DNA of 64,000 nt from Dioscorea cayenensis subsp. rotundata (Eukaryota > Streptophyta > Magnoliopsida > Dioscoreales > Dioscoreaceae): contig NC_052472.1 in NCBI RefSeq assembly GCF_009730915.1, positions 124,001-188,000 on the forward strand, in the 5' to 3' direction. The position numbers were made by a program, and so were the translations under genes. How positions within the stretch are numbered: position 1 is the stretch's first letter; every line of letters begins with the position of its first letter. Below are positions 47,588-57,016 of the stretch, one piece after another. The notes under the pieces are model-generated. The model did not search any database, had not been told where the DNA came from, and saw nothing but the letters and a program-made list of their open reading frames with translations.

Positions 47588-48402
47588 GATATCCTATTAA
47601 GAAAACCAATCAGAATATATCAAAGCACATAACTGATGGGATTACTTATCATTTTCTACATTGATTGTTCTAAACAAGACCAGTCAAAATTTGAAATGGT
47701 AATTGAGTTTAACCAAATCATCATATTCAATGAAAATTAGTTATGTTGATTCGGATTTCTGAATAAACACTAATCAAACATAGATGAATTTTAAACAATT
47801 TAATGTAAATGGGAGAAGAGCAAAGTTTTCTATTACTAATCAAAATAATTTTAGCTTTTGATATGGGCACCTTAAACCACGAATTTCACACCAAATTCAA
47901 TGGAAAATTTGGGGCAAAATTGGCAAATATTAAATCCTTAATTTGTTAATAAATCTTAACCTCTACATGAAATTAAACACTAAACATCATAACTTCCTTC
48001 TCATTGTACTTCTTTTTTCTCAATTTTTTCCAAACCAAACAAAACCTAAAATTAAAGAACTTGAGCACTATACCAAAAGATGAGTAAAGAATCACCTAGG
48101 ACGGAAGTGCTTGGAGATCTTGTTTGAAGTTCTCCTAGTATGGAAGTTAAGGGGCAGCTGGGTGGTGACAACTTGGCAACGAGGAGGAAGGGCAGTGCAA
48201 GGGAGAGCTTGGAAAGGACGGCTTGACAACGAATTAGAGGAGCAGAGTCGGGGAAGGCGGTAGCGATGGCCTCGCTACAAGGGGCTAGCCTGGGGTAAGA
48301 GAGAGAGAGGGCGTTGGCTAACAAGGGATGGGCGAGGCTAAGGTTGGAGGGGCAGCATGAGAGGCTTGGGAAACACGGGTGTAAGAATTGTCGCTTTGTT
48401 AA
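47588..48402. other. Probable 5' flank of the Mutator relic
   Basis: AT-rich sequence followed by a GC-richer tract at 48090-48330. The latter gives only Pro/Ser-rich open frames. It may belong to the subterminal region of the Mutator-like element. Terminal inverted repeats were not resolved. Confidence 0.3.
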
Positions 48403-48410
48403 AGTTTAAC

Positions 48411-49440
48411 CAGGGTTTTAAAAACTGAACCGATCCAACCGGTACAACCAGTTCAACTTGGAGTCGGCCGCCAGTCCGGTTCACTGATATAATTTGAACC
48501 TGGTTTTGATCGAACTGGTTATGAACTGGTTTGAACTGGGAACCGGTGAACCGGTTGGACAGGACCGGTTTATCATGATTTTTTATATGAAAAAAAACAA
48601 TCCCCCGGTCCCACCATTAAGGAAAGGAGATGCACATGCACATGGATGGATAGATCACGAGCGTACGTTCTCTCCCCCGTGTCCCACCATAAGGAAAGGA
48701 GATGCACATGCACATGGATGGATAGATCATGAGCGTACTGCGTACGTTCTCCCCCGTATCCCACCATCAAAGAAGGAGATGCACATGGATCCCCTCCCCC
48801 TTTTATTCTCCATTCTTTTGTTTTTTTTTCTTATGATTTTTATTTAAAAATTTAAATTATATTTCTTTTATCTTTATATCCGGTACATAGCTTTTATATA
48901 TATATTTTAAAAAAAATATTTTTTCTTTCTTTCAGTATCATTATCGATTAGAATATAATCAAATTTTTATATAAAACTCAAATTTAATAATTATTTTTTC
49001 ATCCGAGGGATAAGATCTAACTTTTAATTAATTTTTTTATATAGATAAACAGGGATCATTATCTATAAAAAATCAAATTTTATTTAAACTTAAATTTAAA
49101 TTTTTAATCCGAGTAGAATAGGATCAAGCTTCTATTACAATTAAAATTTCTCCTTTTTTCTATATAAACATAAATCAAGAAACAAAACAATACCTCTAGA
49201 GCTTTCTTTAGGAAAAAATACTTGGAAAAATAATTTTTTAAAAATAATAATGTTATAATTTCATAGATATATTTATTAAATTTCTATTTTTCTCCATTTT
49301 TTCTGAATTTTCTGGATTTTATTTTTTTATAATTTTATGATTATTTTAATAATTTTTATTTATTTTAAAATTTAAAAAATGAAAATTATTGAACCGGTTG
49401 GCCAACTAGTTTGTCGACTTGTCTGATTATTAAACCCTTG
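48411..49440. mobile_element. hAT-like nonautonomous element, about 1.03 kb
   Basis: The left end CAGGGTTTTAAAAACTGAAC and right end (reverse) CAAGGGTTTAATAATCAGAC form an imperfect inverted repeat. Both are followed inward by GAACCGGTT-type motifs. The flanking 8-mers agtttaac (48403-48410) and ggtttaat (49441-49448) match at 6 of 8 positions, consistent with an old 8-bp hAT target duplication. The interior has a tandem repeat at 48610-48790 and an AT-rich half. It has no coding capacity. Confidence 0.55.
48610..48790. repeat. Tandem repeat, period 73-77 bp, about 2.4 units
   Basis: Units start at 'cccaccat' at 48610, 48683 and 48760. Each continues 'aaggaaaggagatgcacatg', with a 'ggatggatagatca.gagcgtac' section in the first two. 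The second unit has a duplicated 'gcgtact', and the third stops after 'cacatgg'. It lies inside the hAT-like element. Confidence 0.85.
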
Positions 49441-49448
49441 GGTTTAAT

Positions 49449-50037
49449 TCATCAACAATAACAGTTAAATTATTATTTAATAGCCGTAGAAGAGACACCC
49501 CTGGAATTCAATTCCAAAAAAAAATTATTATAGAATGTCTGTAGTTGATAAATTACTTATATATATATATATATATATTACATCCATCCTATTTGTTTTT
49601 TAATTTCCAAACAAGGATCATAAAGCCTTTTTCCACCTATATTTTACTACCCCATGGGGTACCAAGTACCAACAAATCAGAGATTGCCATGAGGTACCAA
49701 TAACCCAAAATAAATAAATAAATAAATAACCAATTTTTTTTTAATAATAGACTACAAGCGCAAATTTCGGGTGAACAAAAATAATATAAGAATCCCGATA
49801 AATAGTGAGAATAGTATAAACATCCTGTATGAACAGTACTATTATTAGAGGGAGTGATATGAACCCATGACCTACTCTTTATATTTTGGTGTCATACTAT
49901 CGGGCTATCTAATGGTTAACAAAAACAAAACCCTATTAAAAATATATAATTTAAAATAATTTTATTATAGGTCAGCCCCTTTATTTCATTTATATCATTT
50001 ACCCAAAAGCAAGCAAAACCCTAAACCTAAAACAGCC
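49449..50037 (+). promoter_or_regulatory. Upstream region of UGT copy 2
   Basis: AT-rich sequence containing a (TA)n run (about 49558-49578), a (TAAA)n tract near 49710, the SINE candidate, and a short leader before the ATG at 50038. No defined promoter motif was recognised with confidence. Confidence 0.3.
49733..49925 (-). mobile_element. Candidate tRNA-related SINE
   Basis: On the minus strand, TAGCCCGATAGTATGACACC (box A-like) is followed after about 18 bases by GGTCATGGGTTCATATC (box B-like). The body then runs to an A/T run at 49733-49743, on the left in plus coordinates. This is the layout of a Pol III-derived SINE. Neither the target duplication nor the family could be established. 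Confidence 0.5.
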
Positions 50038-51448
50038 ATGGATTCCGGTGAAGCACTGGCAGCACCACTCCACGTCCTCTTCTTCCCCTTCTTAGCTCCC
50101 AGCCACATGCTCCCATTGCTCGACATCGCACGTCTCTTCTCTAACCACGGCGTTAAGGTCTCCATCGTCACTACCCCCGGCAACGCCCACCTTGTCCACC
50201 CTCTCCTCCACCACTCCCTCCACCTCATCCCCTTCCCTTCATCCACCTTCAACCTCCCCTCCGGCTGCGAGAACCTCACCGTCCTCCCTCTCTCCCTCAC
50301 CACCAACTTCTTCTCGGCCGTCTTCTCCCTCCGCGACCCTCTCTCCCACCTCCTCTCCACTCTCCACCCTGACGCCATCGTCTCCGACGTCATTAACTAC
50401 TGGACTTCCTCCCTCGCCGGCGATCACAACATTTCCCCACCTTCTCTTCCAGTCCAACAACCTCTTCGCCCACTGCGTCGTCAACGACCTCGCTTTCCAC
50501 CGTCCCTACGACTCTATCTCCGACCCTTCTCTTCCCTTCTCCATCCCCGGCTTCCCTCACTCCGTCCATCTCATCCGCTCTCAGCTCCCGGAGCTCTTCG
50601 ACTACCCTCCCATGCTCGACTGTATCCGTGACGCCGAGCGTTCAAGCCGCGCCGTCATCCTCAACTCCTTCTCCGCTCTCGAGGCTGACTACGTCGAACA
50701 CTACTACAATCTCGGCCATCTTCGGCGCAACCTCTTCCTCCTCGGCCCCGTCTCCATTGCCGGCCAGCCGGTGAAGAAAGAGAAGAAGATGGAGCCGTGC
50801 TTGGAGCGCTGGCTAGACAAGAAGGAGGATGGCTCGGTAATTTACGTAGCGTTCGGGACGATGGGGAGGATGAAGGAGGAGCAGATAAAGGAGCTGGCTT
50901 TGGGGTTGGAGATCTCCGGCGAGCGTTTTGTTTGGGCTCTGGGATCCGGCGAGGTGGAGGAGTGGATCCCGGAGGGGTTTGAGAAGAGGGTGGAGGGACG
51001 TGGGTTGGTGCTGCGTGGGTGGGCCCCCCAAACGGAGATCTTGAGCCATGCTGCCGTCGACGGCTTCATGAGCCACTGTGGGTGGAACTCCGTCCTTGAG
51101 GCGGTGACCGCCGGCGTGCCGTTGATCACTTGGCCGATTCATTCGGAGCAGTTTGTTAACGAGAAGATGGTGGTGGAGGTGGTGAAGGTGGGGGTTCCGG
51201 CGTGGGAGGGGGTTAAGAGTGTCAAGGAGGAGGAGAAGGTGGTGGTGCCTGCGGAGACGGTGGCTGCGGCGGTGAAGAGGTTGATGGGTTCCGGCGAGGA
51301 GGTGGTGGCGATGAGGAAGAGGGTGGCGGAGTTGGCTCAGCTTGCGAGGAAGGCCGTGGCAGAGGGTGGCACGTCGCATGCAGATCTCAGCCGTTTGATT
51401 GATGGGCTCATTGCGATTCGCAATGAACACCGTCAGATCAAAGGCTAG
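50038..51448 (+). CDS. UDP-glycosyltransferase, UGT73-like (copy 2, one frameshift)
   Basis: A single-exon, GC-rich gene of about 470 codons encoding a cytosolic small-molecule glycosyltransferase. The start MDSGEALAAPLHVLFFPF has the catalytic-type His in SHMLPLLD, and the partner Asp is in LHPDAIVSD. The frame shifts once at about 50431 (ATTTCCCC, one T more than needed to read NIPHLLF). From there the second frame runs unbroken to the TAG at 51446-51448. The PSPG box lies at about 51018-51150: GWAPQTEIL, then SHCGWNS and a final EQ in HSEQF. One normally conserved Gly is Asp (AAVDGF). The C-terminus is RLIDGLIAIRNEH. Copy 1 at 2.3-3.7 kb is a close paralogue on the other strand. If the extra T is a sequencing error, this is an intact gene. 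Confidence 0.88.
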
Positions 51449-51659
51449 TTTGGTCTTATTAGACTTCATGACACTGATTGTGTTACTGAATAATAATAAT
51501 CATAATAATATTAAGGGCCTTTTCTTCTAAATAGTTTTATTATTATTTTTAGTTATTAAACAGCAGGGTCACGGACTCACGGTCACCACACATCATTGAG
51601 CAATGCTTTATTGAAAAGTTGAAAACTTCATTGTTTCAAACGCGCTGTCACGTCCTTGC

Positions 51660-51725
51660 ATGCAAAAATTATGGTATTTGTAAAAGGGGGTTATGCAAAA
51701 ATTATGGTATTTGTAAAAGGGGGTT
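51660..51725. repeat. 33-bp perfect tandem duplication
   Basis: The unit beginning 'atgcaaaaattatggtattt' at 51660 repeats exactly from 51693, in the 3' flank of UGT copy 2. Confidence 0.9.
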
Positions 51726-51779
51726 CAAACAAATTGGTATGATATCCATAAAAATCTTCATATTATAGTTAAAATACAC

Positions 51780-52335
51780 TCTTGTCTGTTTATTATTTTT
51801 TGTACACAAATCTCTCTATTATCCGTTTTGCAAGAACAATGATCTCTCCTAATAACTAACATTCGTGAGTTTTTTTATTCCTTGAAATTATACTGTTATA
51901 CATGAATTGAAATTATACTGTTATATACGAAAGATTTTTTTTGTTCCTCTCTTCAGCTCTCTGTCTCTTATTGCTAAAAAATCTTCCTCCGGAAGCAGGT
52001 TTTTTCAGAAAACTCCATCACCTTGCAATACCATTTATTGCTTGACCTACAGCAATACCTTGACCAACTCCAGGCCCAATAAAAGCCAGCCCTACAGCCA
52101 ATCAAATAACAATAATAATGGAAGCAGCAGAAATTAGTGGATTCATGGGTAAGTTTGGACTAATAATGTATACAATATTTGAATTATCGATGTAGATGCT
52201 ACAAAATTAGTTACCATCTTTTGTATTTTTATTATTTTTTGTCCACTAGTCTCTCTATTATCTGTTTTGAAAAAAAATGGTGGTCTATTCTAATAACATC
52301 CCTTAATTTTTTTATTCGAGTGGCTGATGTGTCAT
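51780..52335. repeat. Pair of diverged direct repeats flanking a plastid-derived fragment
   Basis: 51800-51890 (tattattttttgt.cac...tctctctattatc.gttttg) and 52228-52320 share a run of phrases in the same order with about 20-25% differences by eye. The atpH-like fragment lies between the two copies. Confidence 0.55.
52025..52146 (-). pseudogene. atpH: Nuclear copy of the plastid atpH 5' part (ATP synthase c subunit)
   Basis: The reverse strand from 52146 reads MNPLISAAS, then one in-frame TGA, then LAVGLAFIGPGVGQG, followed by GQAINGIAR and another stop. The plastid CF0 subunit c, a proton-translocating ring protein of the thylakoid, begins in the same way, and the GIGPGVGQG-like turn is diagnostic. 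The fragment covers about the first 41 codons and then loses similarity before the conserved acidic residue in the second helix. A short fragment, stops and substitutions show a nonfunctional plastid-to-nucleus transfer. Confidence 0.8.
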
Positions 52336-52635
52336 TTAATAATATCAAAATATTATTAAAACAATTATAAAAATAAAATATTATAAATATTATTAAGATT
52401 CTAAAAAAATTATTAAATATTATAAAAAGTTTCAAAATATTTTATATGAAATAATAATTTAGTAAATAATAATTTAAAAAGAATTTTATATTTGTATATA
52501 TTTGTTTTATTGAATGATTTCTCTAATTACACAACAAAGGGTGTGAATCATTTCATAATTAAGTTATGATATTTATATAATATTTTATTTATCATATTAC
52601 TTTTATAATTATCCATTGTAATAAGGTAAAAGCTA
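52336..52635. other. AT-rich spacer
   Basis: Strongly AT-rich sequence with no recognised feature. Confidence 0.4.
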
Positions 52636-52639
52636 GATA

Positions 52640-52890
52640 TACCTAAATTTTTACCCAAAATTTAAGTAGGTCATTGTATTATGGCTTTTTCTAGTTTATG
52701 TACCAGATTTCAGTTTGATATCTGTTTAGTTACTAGACACTAGCAATTATATTTCACCGTGAAGGTACTCGTGGAAAATGGACTAAATGTATTTGACGTG
52801 GCAGTCGAAATGAACACACTGATGATGACTTAGCACTCATTAATCCCATCTGGGTATGACACATCACACTTACGCCACCTCACCTTTAAA
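52640..52890 (+). repeat. Left long inverted repeat of the candidate Pack-MULE
   Basis: It pairs with 56635-56870 in inverse orientation, and the shared blocks occur in the same order with small indels. A short 'ggggttgtttggtgctttgc' segment at 52905 that follows is not shared with the right end and looks like a separate MITE remnant. Confidence 0.7.
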
Positions 52891-53499
52891 AGACTTTTCA
52901 ATTAAGGGGTTGTTTGGTGCTTTGCAATAAAAGACTTTCCAAAATCTTTTATTGTAATTATTTCCCTTCGAAAGTAACAATACAATGTTTGGTATAGATA
53001 ATGAAAATTATAACTAAAATGCATGTAAAGTTAATTTCTTCATTTGGTATGAATAGGTTTTCATATAAAGTTATGGGTAAATTATCTAAATGGTCACTCA
53101 ATTTTTCGGGTATTACTGTTTGAGTCTTTGAACTTTCAAAAATTTTCAATTAGGTGCCCAAATTTTAAAATCACGTCTATTTGAGTCATCAACGCTCACG
53201 TCGTTAACGACAATCCGACGCGTCATGACACATCTCATCCTATGTGACACATCATCATGCCACGTGACAAACTACCCATTTTTTTTATTTCCTCTTCGCG
53301 CCAAGGAACCTTTTCCTCTTCTTTTCGCTCTCGTGAACTCCGAGACCCTTCCAAGAACCCTAATCGCCTGAGAGGATGAAGCCTTTTTTTTGTCAATTAA
53401 TGACAGACATCCTTATGATGATACCGTCAAACTGAAGAGGTCCTAGCATAGATCTGGCTTATCCGTGATTCTCTCCTAGCTAGTTAATTAGGGTTTTTT

Positions 53500-53690
53500 T
53501 TTTCTTTTTGGAAGTGAAAGTGAAAGTCAGGAAGCTTGTTTTCAAGCCTATTCATTGTGGGAGAGTTTTGGATTTGTCAGCAAGGTTAATTACCCTTATT
53601 AACCTAGTTTGTTTTAAATGGGACAGCTTGTTATTTGGTTTTTCATGTCAAAGTAAAATTTGTTTCATTCCAGTGATATATATATATATA
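53500..53690 (+). pseudogene. Possible GRF-type zinc-finger fragment
   Basis: The plus strand has KPIHCGRVLDLSARL, followed by VCFKWDS, in a frame from 53508. The arrangement (Cys-Gly, then a hydrophobic stretch, then Cys near Lys-Trp) resembles the start of plant GRF zinc fingers, which occur in many transposon-linked plant proteins. A possible continuation with Cys-rich sequence lies on the other strand at 54113-54322. The identification is weak. Confidence 0.25.
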
Positions 53691-55877
53691 TATAATACAC
53701 AAGATCTTGTTATTTGGTTAAGAATCCAGGTTGTTGTAAATCACATCTCCATATTGAGAGAAAAAAAGGTCGTATCATAAATGTGAATATATAAGTTGCA
53801 AGTCACATCTTCAAACTGTTGTAAAAGCAAGTAATTGGAATTCCAAAAGTTCTAAAACCCAGCACCATTGTATATGTAATTGATACATTTACAAATTATA
53901 AACATTGCAGAGAAAATCTTGCTATTTGTTTAAGAATAAAATTTGTTGTAACCACATCTTCATACTGAACGGAAAAAAACATCATCTGAACTTATCTTAG
54001 CAATTGCCATTTGATTGAAAATATTGAAAGTTATAGAACTACATGACAACTGTAACACTTGCGCAAAAAAAGTGCCAATTTATGAACAACTGAACATCCA
54101 ATTGTTCCACATTCAACAAAAATTACATGTCAACAAAAATTCATCCAACCACAAAATATCTGCACAGTGTGAGCAACCTCCACAATACCATTTGCATCCT
54201 CTTCCTCCACACCTTTTTGTAATTTTCCTAAGAATTACCACCATATTGAGGTAGTTTTCTTCTTTTTGTTTTTGTGTCACATTTGCAGCTTGGGATTTTC
54301 CTCCCATGTACCTTAGTGCCACTTGCCTACTGGTTGTCTCCTAGCAACCTTATGTGGGTTTGCATTTGCAACTCTTGTGGCAGAGCTCTATTGTGAGTAA
54401 ATAACTTGACTAGACCCCTGCATAGCATTCACAAACCATGTCAGTATTTTATTAAGAGAAAAACATAGGTTTAATGCCAATTGACTCACATCAGGCATCC
54501 ATCTAAGAGTAAATCCAGGTGGATGGGTTGTTGTCTCATTTGTAGCAGTTGGATTAGGTTCATGTGTAAGAATAAGTTAGTGTATTACAAAACATAACAA
54601 ATTTAGAATTCCAATGGGTGAGTTTTACCATTTCAGTTGTGCCCATATCCATTCTTCTTCTTCCTACATCTTCAACTTACCTTTGCTGGAGGGACCCCTA
54701 GGATTACAAATTAGTTTTTTCCCCATCCCACAAGTTAGTTGCAAGAGTTAAAAAAATAATAATAATTTTAAAAAAAAAACTCCACTATCTCTTTAGTTAG
54801 CAATTTCTTACTATTCAAGTTCTCCCACCAGATGTTGCATCTTGAAATTCAACTACTCATTAGGAGTCAGGAAGGGAATAAAGGACCTACATATATATAT
54901 TACTGTTCTTAGATACATTTGGCAACTAGTGTAGGATTATTCATGAAATGTGTAATAATTTTTCCATTAACAACTAGTGCATAATTATTATGTAACACAC
55001 AATTTTGCCAAATTATATATTTAGCTACTATAGAATTATGCAACAAAGGATTAGTACATTTGAAAGTCTAACCTTACTTTCAAATACAATTCATAAATAT
55101 AATTTTAGGAGTCCAACCTTTCAAGTGTAATTTATTGATATCAAAAGCAGGATCATTACATACAGAATTTTGCCAAATTAAATAACTACTGCAGTCCAAT
55201 TAGGCTTTGAAGTACACTTCATTGACATAATTCCATTTACACCTAGTGAATGATTATTACACATTACACAATATAAGAAAATCAAATTATGTTATAGTCT
55301 AAGCTAGAAACTCCAAGCTTCCAAGCTTTTAAGTATAATTCATTAATATAATATTCAATAATAATTTGCAAACAAATGTGAAATATTGGGGGAAAACTCA
55401 TATACAATAACTACAACATTCTTATTTCAGATAAAAATATTATATTTGATCCACTCACATCAATAAATTGTGTCTACTTTTGTGTAAATTAATTCAAGTT
55501 CATTCAATCCTCAAACATTTTCAAAAAACTTAAAATTACCTTAGAAAAACTTTAAATATATCTATCATCTGTTATTTTTCAGTTAACATAGAGAAACTAT
55601 GCACATGAACTTTTGACCATATATTTTAGACAAGGTTGAAATACTAACTACAAAATAAAGCTACACCTTTGGACAATAAACCATGACTAAATCCATCTTT
55701 CTCATCCCAAACACTTCTAAATTCCAACAATTCCAAAAACCATAGACAAAACCAAAATCACAACCCAAACTCAATGACAAAATAAAGGAAAGAAATTTAG
55801 AAATTGAAACATGGTAATATATAACTATTACATGAGGGGAGAAAGGAAAAGGAAATGGAAAGAGAGGAAAAGGGGCA

Positions 55878-56196
55878 CTAACCCGATCTTGCCCATTTGT
55901 TGCCATGGCTTGGGACAAGGAAGCAACTTTGCTTATTTTTCCCGCATACCAAACACCGACTAAGATGCTTTGGCTTCTCATTGAAATCCAATTCTCGTCC
56001 CAGCTCTAATTCACTAGCTGAAAAGATCCCAAATCTCACTGAAGATTTTGCTGGAGATTCATTGTCGTTGTTGGTGAGAGATTCCCCTACATCTAGAGCC
56101 AAAGTACTCTTTAGAGAAACCCATATCGTCACCTCAGACGAAGTCTTCAATGAAACTACAAATGAGTGCTTCAAGAGCTCCGAAGCCAACCATTAA
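55878..56196 (-). other. Unidentified GC-richer open frame inside the candidate Pack-MULE
   Basis: A 100-codon open frame with a Cys pair (CLVCGKNKQSC). Its composition is more gene-like than the surrounding AT-rich DNA, so it may be a second captured fragment. I recognise no domain. Confidence 0.3.
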
Positions 56197-56269
56197 TGCC
56201 CTAAACATTTCATCAAACTCTTTGAAACAAAATCCTTACCCTCATTGGAGAACCATGCCAGAGAAGCCG

Positions 56270-56640
56270 ATCTGTTTAAAGATCTATCTCTGATCCAATT
56301 AGCCATAGAGGTCTCCTCGTTGCCATCTTAATCATCGTGCATCCGAATGCCCAAACATCATTGTGGAGACGGGCGAGCCCCAAAAAGATCTTGTTCGTGC
56401 GGGAGAGATCGAGAGCTCATCGAGCTTTCCCCGCTGAGCTTGATCTTGTCGATGAGGGATCCGCCAAGGGCATACTCCATGAAGCGGTTGAAGATGTGGT
56501 GGGTTCAATGATGGGTGGGGGGCGGGGCGGAAGAGAATGCTCTTCTCTTTTTGCGAGGAGTTGGAGAGATCCATGGATTTCTCGACAAAGAGGGAAGGGA
56601 TGGAGGTGAGGTGTGGATGCGGAGACATGGATGGGTCGCC
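56270..56640 (-). pseudogene. Captured protein kinase fragment (MAPKKK/MEKK-like)
   Basis: On the minus strand three kinase landmarks appear in order but in different frames. First, VEKSMDLSNSSQKEKSIL (about 56585-56535) resembles subdomains II-III of plant MEKK-type kinases (AVKS..LS.....E.SIL). Second, FMEYALGGSLIDKIK (about 56485-56435) is the hinge and subdomain V. Third, DVWAFGCTMIKMATRRPLW (about 56355-56299) is subdomain IX. Subdomains VI-VIII, with the catalytic loop, are missing or collapsed, so it cannot be active. The location between long inverted repeats suggests capture by a Mutator-like element. Confidence 0.75.
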
Positions 56641-56870
56641 GGCTGATGAGGTGCTATAAGTGTGATGTGTCATGTTCAAGTGGGATTAATGAGAGTCAAG
56701 TCATCATTGACGTGGCCATTCAAGCAGCTCCGTTAAATAAATTTAGTTTGAATATTAAGATTAAGAGTACCCTTCCCTTCCGGTGAAATATAATTGGTGT
56801 TTAGTGAGTAAAAACGATACAAATGCTATGGTATAGTTACCTATCTAAATTTTTAGACATCATTCATGGG
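56635..56870 (-). repeat. Right long inverted repeat of the candidate Pack-MULE
   Basis: The reverse complement aligns with 52640-52890. It starts directly after the kinase fragment. Confidence 0.7.
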
Positions 56871-57016
56871 ACATTTTTTTATATAAATTTTAATGGATGA
56901 AACTTGGAAACGAATAAACTTAGTGTATATAAAAATATTATAATAAATGTTTTTTTCTTTGCTTTTACCTACAGATTTTTTTTTAAAAAAAAGAAAAAAC
57001 CGAGATTTGGAATAAT

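Larger units (their letters stand above)
52636..56875. mobile_element. Candidate Pack-MULE: long inverted ends with captured gene fragments
   Basis: 52640-52890 and the reverse complement of 56635-56870 align over about 240 bp at roughly 70-75% identity by eye. Shared blocks include CAATTATATTTCACCG, TGATGATGACTT, CTCATTAATCCCA and ATGACACATCACACTTA. Long terminal inverted repeats of this kind are typical of Mutator-like elements. The interior has no transposase. It contains pieces resembling a MAPKKK-type kinase (minus strand, 56270-56640), an unidentified GC-richer open frame (55878-56196) and a Cys-containing fragment (53540-53640). The exact outer borders and 9-bp target duplication were not resolved. 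Confidence 0.65.

Noticed and set aside
48052-48324. Possible terminal inverted repeat of the FAR1 Mutator element, pairing with about 41560-41700
   Set aside because: Only one 13-bp word (cctcgttgccaag) is shared in inverse orientation, and the rest does not align.
50239-51129. Long open frames antisense to UGT copy 2 and in its alternative frames
   Set aside because: They overlap a clear UGT, are Arg/His- or Gly-rich shadows of GC-rich codons, and have no domain.
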